Position numbers and translations under genes: made by a program | From: Lachnospiraceae bacterium | GTDB lineage: Bacteria; Bacillota; Clostridia; Lachnospirales; Lachnospiraceae | Length of the DNA stretch: 64,000 nt | Assembly (NCBI GenBank): GCA_017618075.1 | Contig: JAFZUY010000024.1 | Location: 1-64,000 of the forward strand | Direction: 5' to 3' | The notes under the pieces: generated by a model | The model's database searches: none | Told to the model about the DNA's origin: nothing | The model's input: only the letters and a program-made list of their open reading frames with translations | Part shown: positions 28,347-37,489 of the stretch, one piece after another | Layout of the letters: every line of letters begins with the position of its first letter | How positions within the stretch are numbered: the first letter of the stretch is position 1

Positions 28347-31097
28347 TTACTGTCCGATTTTCTCCGGATCAAATGCTTCCGCATTCTTTGAAAACGTAAA
28401 ACGTTTAATCTTGGAGGCGACTTCGTTGTCAATCTTTTGAACGGCGTCTTTTTTGGGAGCGCCCGTGTAATATCCCTGTACGAGATTTACACCAAGATCA
28501 ATGACTGTACGAAGTTCTTCTTCAGTCTCAACACCCTCCGCAATAACAGATATATTGCTCTTTGATGCGTACGAAATAATATTCTTTACGAAGTGACGCT
28601 TCTGTGCGCTTGTATTGATTTCGTGGATTAAACCGTAATCGATTTTGACATATCTCGGATTATATCGGATGAGGTTATTTACATTCGAATAACCGCTGCC
28701 GTAATCGTCCAAAGCGATTTCGATATATAGATTTAAATAATCCTCTTTTCGCTTATTAAGCATCGCCTCGTCCTTAAATTCAGAGATTTCGTTATACTCA
28801 ACGACGAGTCTTCCCAAATGCCTTTTAAATCTTGCGAATAAATCTTCCTCGTCCTTGCCTTCGAGCTGATGAGCCGGAAGACTGTTGATGAAAACTTTCT
28901 TGGAGATAAACTTCATGGGATTGTATTCCATGCAGTCTATAACGCCGTTAAACGAGGCTTTTTCAATATCGTAGAGTCTGTCTAAAGATGCCGCACATTT
29001 AAGGATTTCGCTGGGCGTAAGGTCCATATCGCCCTCATAGCGCATAAGTGCCTCATAGCCGAAGATTTCGCCGTCGCTTACCTTGACGATGGGCTGGAAG
29101 AAATATGATAAAAGATTGTTATCCAGTATCTTTTCAACCTCTTTGCACTTAAGCATATCTTCTTTGGAAAGTTCGGATAAAACGATTTCTTTCTGACTCT
29201 TTAATTTCTTGTTATGGTTCTTTGAATTGACAACCTTGTTGATGATGCTGTCAAGATCCGGCATTTTGTTAAGCGGAACGGTAACTATATCGTTGTGAAG
29301 CATGGCCCTGTGTTCCTTGCCCGACGAATCGTGGAAAAGAATGCCGTTTTCGGGAATCTCTGCAAGAAATTCCTTATATCTCTTTTCACAGTCCGAATGA
29401 ACGATGCCTACGAGGAACTCATCATTTGTTAACCTCGCGCAGATTTCACGCTCGTAGGTATGAGCGGATACAAATTTGGCCAGAGCCTGTATCGCCGAAT
29501 CGCCGGTGAAGCGGTTGTATTTTTCATTGATGCTTGAAAGCTTGTCAATATCTATTGCGATGATTGCAACCGAACGGCCGTTTTTAATATTGTCTTCGCA
29601 GAGAATCGAGAGGCCTTCGCGGAAGCCCTGATAGTTAAAAAGACCGGTCTGTCTGTCACGGATTTGCTGGGCTTTGATCTGATCAATCAAAGCCGTAAGG
29701 GCTTTCTGACGATAAAAGGCTTCGATACCTTCGTTTACATTCTTAAGCCAGGAACGATAAATCTCCGTATAAAAACGGATTTCCCTGCCGTAGTTAATAA
29801 CCGCATATCCGAAGCATCTGTCGTCAAAGAAAAGAGGAGTGAAAATAAATGTGGTCGGATAGTCTCTTTCCTCATTTAACTCGGGCAGCATATCGATTGA
29901 ATCAAACTTTCTCGTATAATCCACAGCACCCGTATTGTCGGCATCGGGATCGCCGCTTACCTTAATCACGGTATGGATTTTGTCTCCGTATCCCTCACGT
30001 CTTGCGAGCGGTCCGATGAATGAATAGGGATCCGTAAAATTATCGTTTAAGCAGATGTAAAGATTTTCAAACGGACGTACCTGATAGGAGTAGGATGCGA
30101 TGGTTTCGAAAAACTTCACATAATCCTTCTGGCACAGCAAATCTTCGCTGAAATGGTTAAAATCCGATTTAAAACTGATCTGCGAATGGTCGTTCTCCCA
30201 TGTGTCGCGGTTAATCTTTTTGTAAGCCGCCTTGAAATCCTTACAGCCGCAGCTTCCGCCTATAAAAATATCCGTATTTAAATCAGGCTCTATCGTAGGT
30301 TCTTTGGTAACAGCCGCATGAAGCTTCGCAAAGCAGAGTTCTCCGCATTTGTCCGCAGGAATTTCCGCGGATGTGATGGGAACCGGAGAGGTCTGACCTT
30401 CGCTCGTTAAATCATAAGCCGCGATGGCAATATCGTCGGGTATCTTAAAACCGTTCTTTGAAAGCGTGGCCGCGAGACCTATGGCCATATATTCGTTCGC
30501 ACACATTACCGCTTCAGGCATATCGTCCTTATTTTCCAAAAGTTTCTTTGCAAATTCGTCGCCTGTATTGTACCAGTAATCTCCGTGGAAAATACGGTCG
30601 TTACGGATAGGAAGATGGTGCGATTTTAATGCGTTTAAATATGCGTTGAAACGCTGTATCGAATGAGGGTGACCGACTTTACCGCCAAGGAACGCAATGT
30701 CCTTATATCCGTGATCGTCTATAAGGTGATTCATGATTTTAAGAATCGGCGTATAGTGGTCAATCAGTATATATTCAAAGTCTTCGGTCTCTCTGTCAAT
30801 CACGAAAACAGGACCGTCAAATTCTTCTTTGATTCTTTTTAAAAGTTTTTTGTCAAATTCGGGTGTGAGAATGGTGTCGAGCAGAATGACAACGGCATCA
30901 AAGCCTGCCAAATTGGCAAGCGAATAGATATTGGAATCACCGACGTTTCTTAAGTCGGTTTCCTGGTATTTCTGATACATTGAAAAAATGCATATATCAT
31001 AATCATGAGCATAGGCTTCTTTGGTAAAAGCCTTCATGAATCTGTTTTGAGTTTTTTCCTCGAGCTGTGCCAAAAGCACACATATTCTTTTTCTCAT
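28347..31097 (-). CDS. Periplasmic-binding-protein-like sensor fused to degenerate GGDEF and EAL domains
   Basis: 916 residues. Residues about 1-285 are a LacI/Peripla_BP_3-type ligand-binding domain without any DNA-binding head or signal peptide. A linker region of about 170 residues follows, then GGDEF (about 470-625), then EAL (about 670-900). The GGDEF core reads LTNDEF instead of GGDEF, so synthase activity is likely lost. The EAL domain keeps YEALMR, FINSLP, VEYNEIS, DDYGSGYS, KIDYGLI, AEGVET and QGYYTGAP, so it should hydrolyse c-di-GMP. The ligand domain is cytoplasmic, suggesting an intracellular sugar or nucleotide signal. It stands alone. Confidence 0.88.
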   Translation of the reverse strand: MRKRICVLLAQLEEKTQNRFMKAFTKEAYAHDYDICIFSMYQKYQETDLRNVGDSNIYSLANLAGFDAVVILLDTILTPEFDKKLLKRIKEEFDGPVFVIDRETEDFEYILIDHYTPILKIMNHLIDDHGYKDIAFLGGKVGHPHSIQRFNAYLNALKSHHLPIRNDRIFHGDYWYNTGDEFAKKLLENKDDMPEAVMCANEYMAIGLAATLSKNGFKIPDDIAIAAYDLTSEGQTSPVPITSAEIPADKCGELCFAKLHAAVTKEPTIEPDLNTDIFIGGSCGCKDFKAAYKKINRDTWENDHSQISFKSDFNHFSEDLLCQKDYVKFFETIASYSYQVRPFENLYICLNDNFTDPYSFIGPLARREGYGDKIHTVIKVSGDPDADNTGAVDYTRKFDSIDMLPELNEERDYPTTFIFTPLFFDDRCFGYAVINYGREIRFYTEIYRSWLKNVNEGIEAFYRQKALTALIDQIKAQQIRDRQTGLFNYQGFREGLSILCEDNIKNGRSVAIIAIDIDKLSSINEKYNRFTGDSAIQALAKFVSAHTYEREICARLTNDEFLVGIVHSDCEKRYKEFLAEIPENGILFHDSSGKEHRAMLHNDIVTVPLNKMPDLDSIINKVVNSKNHNKKLKSQKEIVLSELSKEDMLKCKEVEKILDNNLLSYFFQPIVKVSDGEIFGYEALMRYEGDMDLTPSEILKCAASLDRLYDIEKASFNGVIDCMEYNPMKFISKKVFINSLPAHQLEGKDEEDLFARFKRHLGRLVVEYNEISEFKDEAMLNKRKEDYLNLYIEIALDDYGSGYSNVNNLIRYNPRYVKIDYGLIHEINTSAQKRHFVKNIISYASKSNISVIAEGVETEEELRTVIDLGVNLVQGYYTGAPKKDAVQKIDNEVASKIKRFTFSKNAEAFDPEKIGQ

Positions 31098-31183
31098 ATA
31101 ACAGGTCCCCCAACCACTTTTATTTTACTACAAAATGCCGATAATCTCAAAGGGTTTTTCTTTTCAAATCAGTACAGATATGG

Positions 31184-31189
31184 TATATT
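31184..31189 (+). promoter_or_regulatory. Extended -10 promoter of the membrane-protein gene
   Basis: ATATGGTATATT is an extended -10 sequence 48 bases before the start at 31237. No clear -35. Confidence 0.45.
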
Positions 31190-31236
31190 TATACAGGATT
31201 TATTCCGAATTTTCTTTAGTGTAAAAGGAGAAAAAA

Positions 31237-31779
31237 ATGGGAAGAACTATTAAGATTACGGCTATAATTGCGTTTGCCATGGAGGTTCTGTATATTATTG
31301 CAGGAAGGATAATAATTCCCCTTGTAACAGGAATTATTTACAGCAACAGAACTCTTTCCTATTCAAACGAACCTGTCAAATCGCTTCTTGTATCCATGGG
31401 ATTGTATTATGGCATTGTCATAGTCGGACTTATTGTACCTCTGCTTTATCTGGTTTTTATGATTTACCTTATTGCGTCAACAAAGTCACAAAAGACCGGA
31501 ATAGCAATTGAAATACTCGGTATTGTCTTAATGGGTGTTGTTATACCTCTTGTAAAAGTGATTTTATCGCTTGTGTTCACACCTACGATATCCAGACTTC
31601 TTTCATCGTGGGGATCTATGGATTCATATGCGATTTACGCAACGATGAATGCATCGGGTGCGTATGTATCCATACTCACAACAATCGGTTTTGTTCTTTT
31701 GATAATGTCCTTCGCCTTTTCTATCAGCAGAAAGAAATGGGCCAGTGATGATATTTTCAAACAGGGAACAGAAGAATAG
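31237..31779 (+). CDS. Four-helix integral membrane protein, unknown function
   Basis: 180 residues. It shows about four hydrophobic segments (about 5-30, 45-75, 85-115 and 140-165) and no motif I recognise. AAAGGAGA lies seven bases before the ATG. The next gene follows after 20 bases, so the two are probably co-transcribed. Confidence 0.55.
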   Translation: MGRTIKITAIIAFAMEVLYIIAGRIIIPLVTGIIYSNRTLSYSNEPVKSLLVSMGLYYGIVIVGLIVPLLYLVFMIYLIASTKSQKTGIAIEILGIVLMGVVIPLVKVILSLVFTPTISRLLSSWGSMDSYAIYATMNASGAYVSILTTIGFVLLIMSFAFSISRKKWASDDIFKQGTEE

Positions 31780-31799
31780 TTCCCTTTTAGGGGGTTACA

Positions 31800-32393
31800 A
31801 TGTCAAAAATAGTAGTTGTGTTTCCGGGCATAGGTTATACAAGCGACAAACCTCTTTTATACTATGCCTCTAAAATTGCCAAAAAATGCGGATACGAAGA
31901 GAGCCGCGTTCTTGAATATAATTTTTCGTATAAAAGCGACATAAAGACCGACAGGGAAACATACCGCAGAGCCTGCAACAGAGTAGTCAAATTCACAGAA
32001 GAGGACCTAAAAGGAATTGACTGGATGAGCTACGACAGGATTCTTTTCATATCGAAGAGTCTCGGAACCATTGCTGCGGCTTCGTTTGAATATGATCTGA
32101 CGAGATTTTACAACAAAGAAGTATCACCCTTCGTTCTTCCGCCGCTGAAACAGATTTTCTTCACACCGCTTGAAGAAACTTTCAGATACCCTGTAAAAGA
32201 CGCGATAGGATTTATCGGTACAAACGATTCCTGGAGCGATTTTGATAAAATAATTAAATTTGCAAACAAACAGTATATTCCGATTAATGTTTACGAAAAT
32301 GCCAATCATTCCCTGGAAACGGGCAATATGAAGCAGGACCTCGAAAACATGGCGGATATTATGTCTCTTTGCGAAAGTTTTCTTAAGTCATAA
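31800..32393 (+). CDS. Alpha/beta-hydrolase-like protein
   Basis: 197 residues. The nucleophile-elbow-like SKSLGT, preceded by the strand RILFI, the acid region GFIGTNDSWSD and the final histidine in NANHSLET suggest an alpha/beta hydrolase with the usual order of Ser, Asp and His. Substrate unknown. AGGGGGT precedes the ATG. It sits between a membrane protein and the histidine kinase, all in the same direction and with gaps of 20-23 bases. Confidence 0.6.
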   Translation: MSKIVVVFPGIGYTSDKPLLYYASKIAKKCGYEESRVLEYNFSYKSDIKTDRETYRRACNRVVKFTEEDLKGIDWMSYDRILFISKSLGTIAAASFEYDLTRFYNKEVSPFVLPPLKQIFFTPLEETFRYPVKDAIGFIGTNDSWSDFDKIIKFANKQYIPINVYENANHSLETGNMKQDLENMADIMSLCESFLKS

Positions 32394-32415
32394 TTCTTAA
32401 GACGAGGGTACTGAA

Positions 32416-35031
32416 ATGCTTTTAGAACAGGTTTTAAGCGGATACGCGATAGCAATGAATCTTATAGGACTGATGGTATGTCTGTTTGATTATATCAAAC
32501 GGCCTACGAAGACCGGAGTTTTTGTAATCGTGTATTTGCTCTCAACGCTTCTTTCAAACTATTACTGGGGCGTTTACGTGGCCGTAATGGGTGATTATCC
32601 GAATGTATCATCCCTTCTGTCGTATGTCGGCTGGAATGCGGCTTTTCTTGTTCTGGCAATTATGCTTGTTTTTCTGATGAGAAAAGACAGGGTTATGTTT
32701 TTCACGCCACTCTGCCTTATTCCCATTCCATTAAATATAGTACAGCTCTTTATATATCTTCAGTACGGCGGATATTTCAACAATATCTGGCAGGTAAGTC
32801 TTACCACATTTATTTCCTGCATCTGCATAAATCATATCGTCCGCTATATTTTCAAACATAAAAAAATCGAAAACTTAAGAAAACCGTATATAGAAATCGT
32901 CATGCTCTGTATGATGTTTTTTGAGTATTCAGCATGGACCGCATCATGTTTTAACTGGTCTTCGGAATGGGTGGATCCTTATACATATGCGTCTGTTTTA
33001 GAAGCTGTAGGATATGTTCTTTTACCGATTGCGGCTATCAGGACATACTTTTCAGGCAGAGCGAGAACCGACGAGAACAGAAGGACGTCAAGAAACATAT
33101 TCATTCTGATGTATATCGTATTCATTACAGTTACCTGTATCGGCGGATGTGTCCTTGCTATATGGATGAGAGATACACTGATTGCCGGCATCGGACAGGT
33201 CGGAGATACGGACCCCTTCAGCGTTATCGCGGTAATGCTTTTCGTGGTTTCAATCGTTATCATTCTTTTTACCGCAACCATTATTCTTGTTGTAAGTTCG
33301 GATCAGAAGTCCTATGAAAGCCGTAAGCTTCGCGTAGAGAAAAAAGATGCCGAAAAATCCAATGCCGCAAAGAGCGAATTTCTTGCGAATATGTCGCATG
33401 AAATCAGAACTCCTATAAACGCTGTACTCGGTATGAACGAAATGATTCTTCGCGAGAGTCTTGAAGCGAGAGATATGTTACCCGAGGAGAGAGAAGAGAT
33501 CATAAAAATCTTTTCCGATATTTGCAATTACTCGGGCAATATCGAAAGTGCGGGCAACAATCTTTTATCAATTATCAACGATATTTTAGACTTCTCGAAG
33601 ATTGAAGCGGGCAAGATGGAAATAACCGAGAGCAATTACAAATTAAGCTCGGTATTAAACGATGTTTCCAACATGATTTCCTTTAAGGCGAAGAGCAAGG
33701 GCATCGAATACATTGTGGATGTCGATGAGACGCTTCCTGACGGCTTATATGGCGATGAACTGCGTGTACGCCAGATAATCACCAATCTTTTAAATAACGC
33801 CGTAAAATACACGCATAAAGGCACCATAAGGCTAATCGTAAACGAAAGAAAGGGCGAGGAAGAAAAATCCACCAACTTAATCGTAAAAGTTAAAGACACC
33901 GGTATCGGTATTAAGAAAGAAGATATATCCAAACTCTTCAGAAAATTTGAAAGAGTCGATATGGAAAATAACAGCACGGTTGAAGGCACGGGTCTCGGCC
34001 TTGCAATCACGGGAAGCCTCCTTGAAATGATGGGCGGCGAAATAAGTGTCGAGAGTGAATACGGCAAAGGCTCCGAATTTACTGTTTCGATTCCTCAGAA
34101 AATCGTATCCGAAGAACCCATCGGAAACTTCCGTGAGAAATTCGAAAAGAGTATCAGCGAGCTTAAGGCACCCAAGGAAAACTTCCATGCGCCCAATGCA
34201 AGCATTCTAATCGTAGACGATACCGTAATGAACTTAACGGTTGCAAGAGGCCTTCTTAAAAAGACCAGAGTCATGATAGATACCGCAATGAGTGGCGAAG
34301 AATCAATCGAGCTTGCCAAAGAAAAGCAGTACGACTTAATCCTAATGGATCAGCGTATGCCCAATATGGACGGTATCACGGCCATGCATCACATCAAAGA
34401 AGACGGCAACGGAATAAACGCCGCCACACCTGTCATCTGCCTTACAGCCGATGCCGTAAGCGGTGCAAAGGAAAAGTATTTGTCCGAAGGTTTCGAGGAT
34501 TATATCACCAAGCCCATCGACAGCAGAGCGCTGCTTGATGCACTGCTTAAATATCTGCCTAAGAACAAAATTAAAATTGTAGAAGCAAAGCAGACTTCTG
34601 AGAAAAAACCCGAGCATGAGAGTACCATAAAAGAAGGTTTTTCGGGCGAACTTATTGATAAAAAAGTCGGCGTAGGTTTCTGCAACGGCGACGAGGAATT
34701 TTACGAGACTCTGCTATCAGAATATGTGAGCGAATCAAAGGATAAAGCACGTCTCATAAAAGAGAGTTACGAAAACAAAGACTGGGATAATTATGGCATC
34801 TATGTGCATTCATTAAAGAGCACATCAAAGATGATTGGCGCAGTAAATCTTTCCGAAATTGCATTAAGTCTTGAGATGGCAGCAGGCAAGGAAGATACGG
34901 CAACTATCGATGCATCACATGATAAGATGTGCAAGCTCTATGAAGACGTCGTAAAAGAAATAACCGAGAAATTTGGAATCAAATCATCGGATGATGGAAG
35001 CGAAGATATAATGGAGTTTATGCCACAGTAA
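32416..35031 (+). CDS. Hybrid histidine kinase with receiver and Hpt domains
   Basis: 871 residues. About seven N-terminal membrane helices (to about 290) resemble a 7TM sensor. A HisKA with H328 in NMSHEIRTP is followed by HATPase motifs (N box NNAVKYT, G boxes DTGIGI and GTGLGLAI), a receiver domain with D645 in ILMDQRMPNMDG, and a C-terminal Hpt domain with H798 (YVHSLKSTSK). All phosphorelay residues are present. No output domain, so it must pass phosphate to a separate regulator, which is not in the window. Co-transcription with 31237 and 31800 is likely. Confidence 0.92.
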   Translation: MLLEQVLSGYAIAMNLIGLMVCLFDYIKRPTKTGVFVIVYLLSTLLSNYYWGVYVAVMGDYPNVSSLLSYVGWNAAFLVLAIMLVFLMRKDRVMFFTPLCLIPIPLNIVQLFIYLQYGGYFNNIWQVSLTTFISCICINHIVRYIFKHKKIENLRKPYIEIVMLCMMFFEYSAWTASCFNWSSEWVDPYTYASVLEAVGYVLLPIAAIRTYFSGRARTDENRRTSRNIFILMYIVFITVTCIGGCVLAIWMRDTLIAGIGQVGDTDPFSVIAVMLFVVSIVIILFTATIILVVSSDQKSYESRKLRVEKKDAEKSNAAKSEFLANMSHEIRTPINAVLGMNEMILRESLEARDMLPEEREEIIKIFSDICNYSGNIESAGNNLLSIINDILDFSKIEAGKMEITESNYKLSSVLNDVSNMISFKAKSKGIEYIVDVDETLPDGLYGDELRVRQIITNLLNNAVKYTHKGTIRLIVNERKGEEEKSTNLIVKVKDTGIGIKKEDISKLFRKFERVDMENNSTVEGTGLGLAITGSLLEMMGGEISVESEYGKGSEFTVSIPQKIVSEEPIGNFREKFEKSISELKAPKENFHAPNASILIVDDTVMNLTVARGLLKKTRVMIDTAMSGEESIELAKEKQYDLILMDQRMPNMDGITAMHHIKEDGNGINAATPVICLTADAVSGAKEKYLSEGFEDYITKPIDSRALLDALLKYLPKNKIKIVEAKQTSEKKPEHESTIKEGFSGELIDKKVGVGFCNGDEEFYETLLSEYVSESKDKARLIKESYENKDWDNYGIYVHSLKSTSKMIGAVNLSEIALSLEMAAGKEDTATIDASHDKMCKLYEDVVKEITEKFGIKSSDDGSEDIMEFMPQ

Positions 35032-35032
35032 C

Positions 35033-35103
35033 GGAGTCAGGCACCCTATGGGAGCCAGACACCGCGGCATCAGTGCCTGACTCCCGAAGGGTGTCCGGCT
35101 CTG
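35033..35103. repeat. REP-like palindrome cluster, family A
   Basis: Four units lie in a row: GGAGTCAGGCACC, GGGAGCCAGACACC, GTGCCTGACTCCC and GGTGTCCGGCTC. The first and third are exact complements, the second and fourth nearly so. It sits in the 87 bases between the kinase and macro genes, with no T tract. Confidence 0.85.
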
Positions 35104-35118
35104 AATGGAGGGGGATAC

Positions 35119-36282
35119 ATGTCACTGAAGATAATCAGAAACGACATTACAAAAATGAATACCGAAGCCATCGTAAACACCGCCAACGAAAAGCCCATGG
35201 TGGGCGCGGGCTGTGATACCGCGGTTTATAATGCTGCGGGTTATGATGAGCTGCTTAATTACAGAAAAGAAAACATCGGTACCGTAAAAGAGGGCGATGT
35301 TTTTATAACGCCCGGATTTAATCTGTCTGCAAAATATATTATCCATGCTGTAAGCCCTCGTTTTACCACTGAGGATGAGACAGAAAAACTTGTCAGAGAC
35401 TGCTACAGAAAAAGTCTTGAACTTGCAAAGAAAAATAATATCAAATCGATTGCTTTTCCGCTTATAGCCACAGGCAGTTACGGCTTCCCTAAGGAAGCTG
35501 GCTTAAGGGCTGCGCTTGATGAAATAAACAAGTTTCTTCTTAAGGATGATATGGAAGTTTATATCGTGGCATTCGATTCCGAATCCACGACGCTTTCCGC
35601 TAAAATCTCCGCAAGACTCGAAGAATACATTGACGAGAATTATGTAGAAGAAAAGACTGACGAAGAGTATTCGGAAAGATTCTTAGGCAACGCAGCTTAC
35701 AGCATAAGACGTAAGGAGCCCGCCGGAGATTTTGCCGAATCCAAGCCTTTGAAGAAAGAGCATGGTCATAAATTAGGCAGGAAAGCCAAAGAGTCAGAGC
35801 CTTTCTATGCAGGAGAAATACTTGCGGATGTTTGTGAAGCAGAGCCTTGTGAAAAAGGTAAAGGCGAAGATCTTTTAGATGATTATGGATTAACAGATGT
35901 GGCTGCAGCAAAATTAAAAAAACGCATTGAACATTTATCTGATACTTTCTCAGAATATTTAATGTTTCTTATCAGTGAGAAAAATCTCGAAAACCCTGAT
36001 GTATATAATTCCTGTTGCGTAGACAAAAAAACATTTTCAAAAATAAAGAATAATCCGGATTATCATCCAAAGAAAATAACGGCACTCTGTCTTTGCATCG
36101 GAGCAAGGCTTAACCTGGACCAGGCTAAAGACTTACTTTCCAGAGCAGGATATGCATTATCTCCTTCAGATATGACAGATGTTATTTTCAGTTTCTTTTT
36201 GGAAAATGAAATCTATGATATTTACGAAATCGATTTCCAGCGTGAGAGATACGGACTTCCTCCGCTAATCCCTGAAGACTAA
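35119..36282 (+). CDS. Macro-domain protein with a C-terminal HTH-like adaptor domain
   Basis: 387 residues. Residues about 1-170 are a macro domain: DITKMNTEAIVNTAN, then HAVSPRF and LIATGSYGFPKE, the ADP-ribose phosphate-binding loops. It lacks the Gly-rich GGGGVDGAI loop typical of deacetylases, so it may bind rather than hydrolyse ADP-ribose. A charged linker (about 190-270) leads to a C-terminal domain with CCVDKKTFSKI, YHPKKITALCLCI and LLSRAGYALSPSDMTDVI, a helix-turn-helix-like adaptor seen fused to macro, TIR and kinase domains in Firmicutes. AGGGGGAT precedes the ATG. It is monocistronic, with a terminator at 36309. Confidence 0.82.
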   Translation: MSLKIIRNDITKMNTEAIVNTANEKPMVGAGCDTAVYNAAGYDELLNYRKENIGTVKEGDVFITPGFNLSAKYIIHAVSPRFTTEDETEKLVRDCYRKSLELAKKNNIKSIAFPLIATGSYGFPKEAGLRAALDEINKFLLKDDMEVYIVAFDSESTTLSAKISARLEEYIDENYVEEKTDEEYSERFLGNAAYSIRRKEPAGDFAESKPLKKEHGHKLGRKAKESEPFYAGEILADVCEAEPCEKGKGEDLLDDYGLTDVAAAKLKKRIEHLSDTFSEYLMFLISEKNLENPDVYNSCCVDKKTFSKIKNNPDYHPKKITALCLCIGARLNLDQAKDLLSRAGYALSPSDMTDVIFSFFLENEIYDIYEIDFQRERYGLPPLIPED

Positions 36283-36308
36283 AAAACAACTTAAAATACA
36301 ACATTTTC

Positions 36309-36340
36309 AAGGTCGCTTTCCATGCGACCTTTTTTTATTT
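36309..36340 (+). terminator. Terminator of the macro-domain gene
   Basis: AAGGTCGC pairs with GCGACCTT around TTTCCAT, followed by a long T run. Confidence 0.92.
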
Positions 36341-36349
36341 TTCTTTTTG

Positions 36350-36355
36350 TATAAT
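36350..36355 (+). promoter_or_regulatory. -10 promoter element for the vWA gene
   Basis: TTGTATAATG 45 bases before the start at 36400, directly after the terminator. The -35 falls in the T-rich tail. Confidence 0.5.
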
Positions 36356-36399
36356 GACCTCACAAAGTAAAAATAAATTTCTTTTAGGAGGTATACATT

Positions 36400-37068
36400 A
36401 TGAAAAAAGATTTAACTGAAGTTGTATTTATTTTAGACAAGAGCGGTTCCATGAGCGGACTTGAATCGGATACTATCGGAGGCTTCAATTCATTAATCGA
36501 AAAACAGAAAAAGGAAGAGGGCGAGGCGCTTATCTCTGTGGTACTTTTCAACGACGAATCGAATGTTATTTACGACAGAGTGCCCATCGCAAAGGTTGAG
36601 CCAATGAATGATAAGCAGTATTTTGTAGGCGGATGCACGGCACTTTTAGATGCAATCGGCGGTGCAATTCATCACATCGGAAACGTACACAAATATGCAA
36701 GAGAAGAGGACAGACCGGAGAAGACTTTGTTTATCATCACAACCGACGGAATGGAAAATTCCTCACGCAAATACACTTATGACAAGGTCAAAAAACTGGT
36801 TGAAAAGCAAAAGGAAAAATACGGCTGGGAGTTTCTTTTCCTCGGTGCAAATATCGATGCAATCGATGTAGCGGGAAGATTCGGCATAGGTGCAGACAGA
36901 GCGGTTAATTACGAATGCGATGAAGAGGGAACAAGACACAATTTTGAAAGCCTGGGCAAGATGGTAACAGGTGCAAGGAGGGCTAGGAGCAAGGCTAAAA
37001 TGGCCGAGGCAATGGACTTTTGCTGCATGGAAATAAGCGAAGACTACGAAAACAGACATAAGAAATAA
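36400..37068 (+). CDS. von Willebrand factor A (vWA) domain protein
   Basis: 222 residues forming a single cytoplasmic vWA domain. The MIDAS metal site is intact: DKSGSMSG (D13, S15, S17), a threonine in GGCTALLDAIG, and the aspartate of TTDGMENSS. Single-domain vWA proteins act as protein-binding switches in phosphoregulatory and conflict systems. AGGAGGTATACAT gives a very strong ribosome site. It lies between the macro and HTH/TIR genes. Confidence 0.88.
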   Translation: MKKDLTEVVFILDKSGSMSGLESDTIGGFNSLIEKQKKEEGEALISVVLFNDESNVIYDRVPIAKVEPMNDKQYFVGGCTALLDAIGGAIHHIGNVHKYAREEDRPEKTLFIITTDGMENSSRKYTYDKVKKLVEKQKEKYGWEFLFLGANIDAIDVAGRFGIGADRAVNYECDEEGTRHNFESLGKMVTGARRARSKAKMAEAMDFCCMEISEDYENRHKK

Positions 37069-37140
37069 ACTTTTTTGACAAGCAGGTGTATAATGTAAGG
37101 TAGTGGGAGATGTATTGTATTATTTTAGAGGGTATGTTCT

Positions 37141-37371
37141 ATGAAACAAAAATTGACTTTGAAACAGTGGAGAAAGTCCCTGCATCTTACTCAGGCTGAA
37201 GCAGGGAAACTGATCGGAGTCGGAGCTACCACTATCTGCGCATGGGAAACCGGCAAGACCACGGTAACGATTCCGAAACTCAAAAAAATTATGGAAGCAT
37301 ACGGAATTGAAGATTTAAGCCAGATTGACGCAGGCGAAAACAAATTCTGGAATGCGCACAAACCAAAATAA
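37141..37371 (+). CDS. Small XRE-family helix-turn-helix protein
   Basis: 76 residues, almost all of it an XRE helix-turn-helix: LTLKQWRKSLHLTQAEAGKL, then IGVGATTICAWETGKTTVTI and PKLKKIMEAYG. It should bind DNA as a dimer. It resembles the small HTH proteins of phage or TA regulators. Ribosome site AGAGGGT. It ends at a terminator and is followed by the TIR gene. Confidence 0.85.
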   Translation: MKQKLTLKQWRKSLHLTQAEAGKLIGVGATTICAWETGKTTVTIPKLKKIMEAYGIEDLSQIDAGENKFWNAHKPK

Positions 37372-37391
37372 CAGACTTAAAAAACTATCAC

Positions 37392-37430
37392 AAAAGTCCC
37401 GAAGAATTCTATTTCTTTGGGACTTTTTAT
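37392..37430 (+). terminator. Terminator of the XRE gene
   Basis: AAAAGTCCC pairs with GGGACTTTT; an inner AAGAA/TTCTT helix extends it, and Ts follow. Confidence 0.9.
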
Positions 37431-37432
37431 GT

Positions 37433-37482
37433 TACAATAAGAGAGGTTGCAAGCAGCAACTCTTTTATGAGATAAAAGGGAG
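37433..37482 (+). promoter_or_regulatory. Promoter and hairpin leader of the TIR gene
   Basis: A -10-like TACAAT (37433) is followed by two overlapping hairpins. The first is AGAG-TTGC (37442) with GCAACTCT (37456), followed by TTT. The second is CTCTTTTAT (37460) with ATAAAAGGG (37472), which buries the ribosome site AAAGGGAG. The two share CTCT and exclude each other, so translation may be switched. Confidence 0.5.
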
Positions 37483-37489
37483 AATAAAA

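Noticed and set aside
37075-37094. TTGACA and TATAAT before the XRE gene as a promoter
   Set aside because: Only eight bases separate them, too close for one promoter; each may belong to a weaker one.
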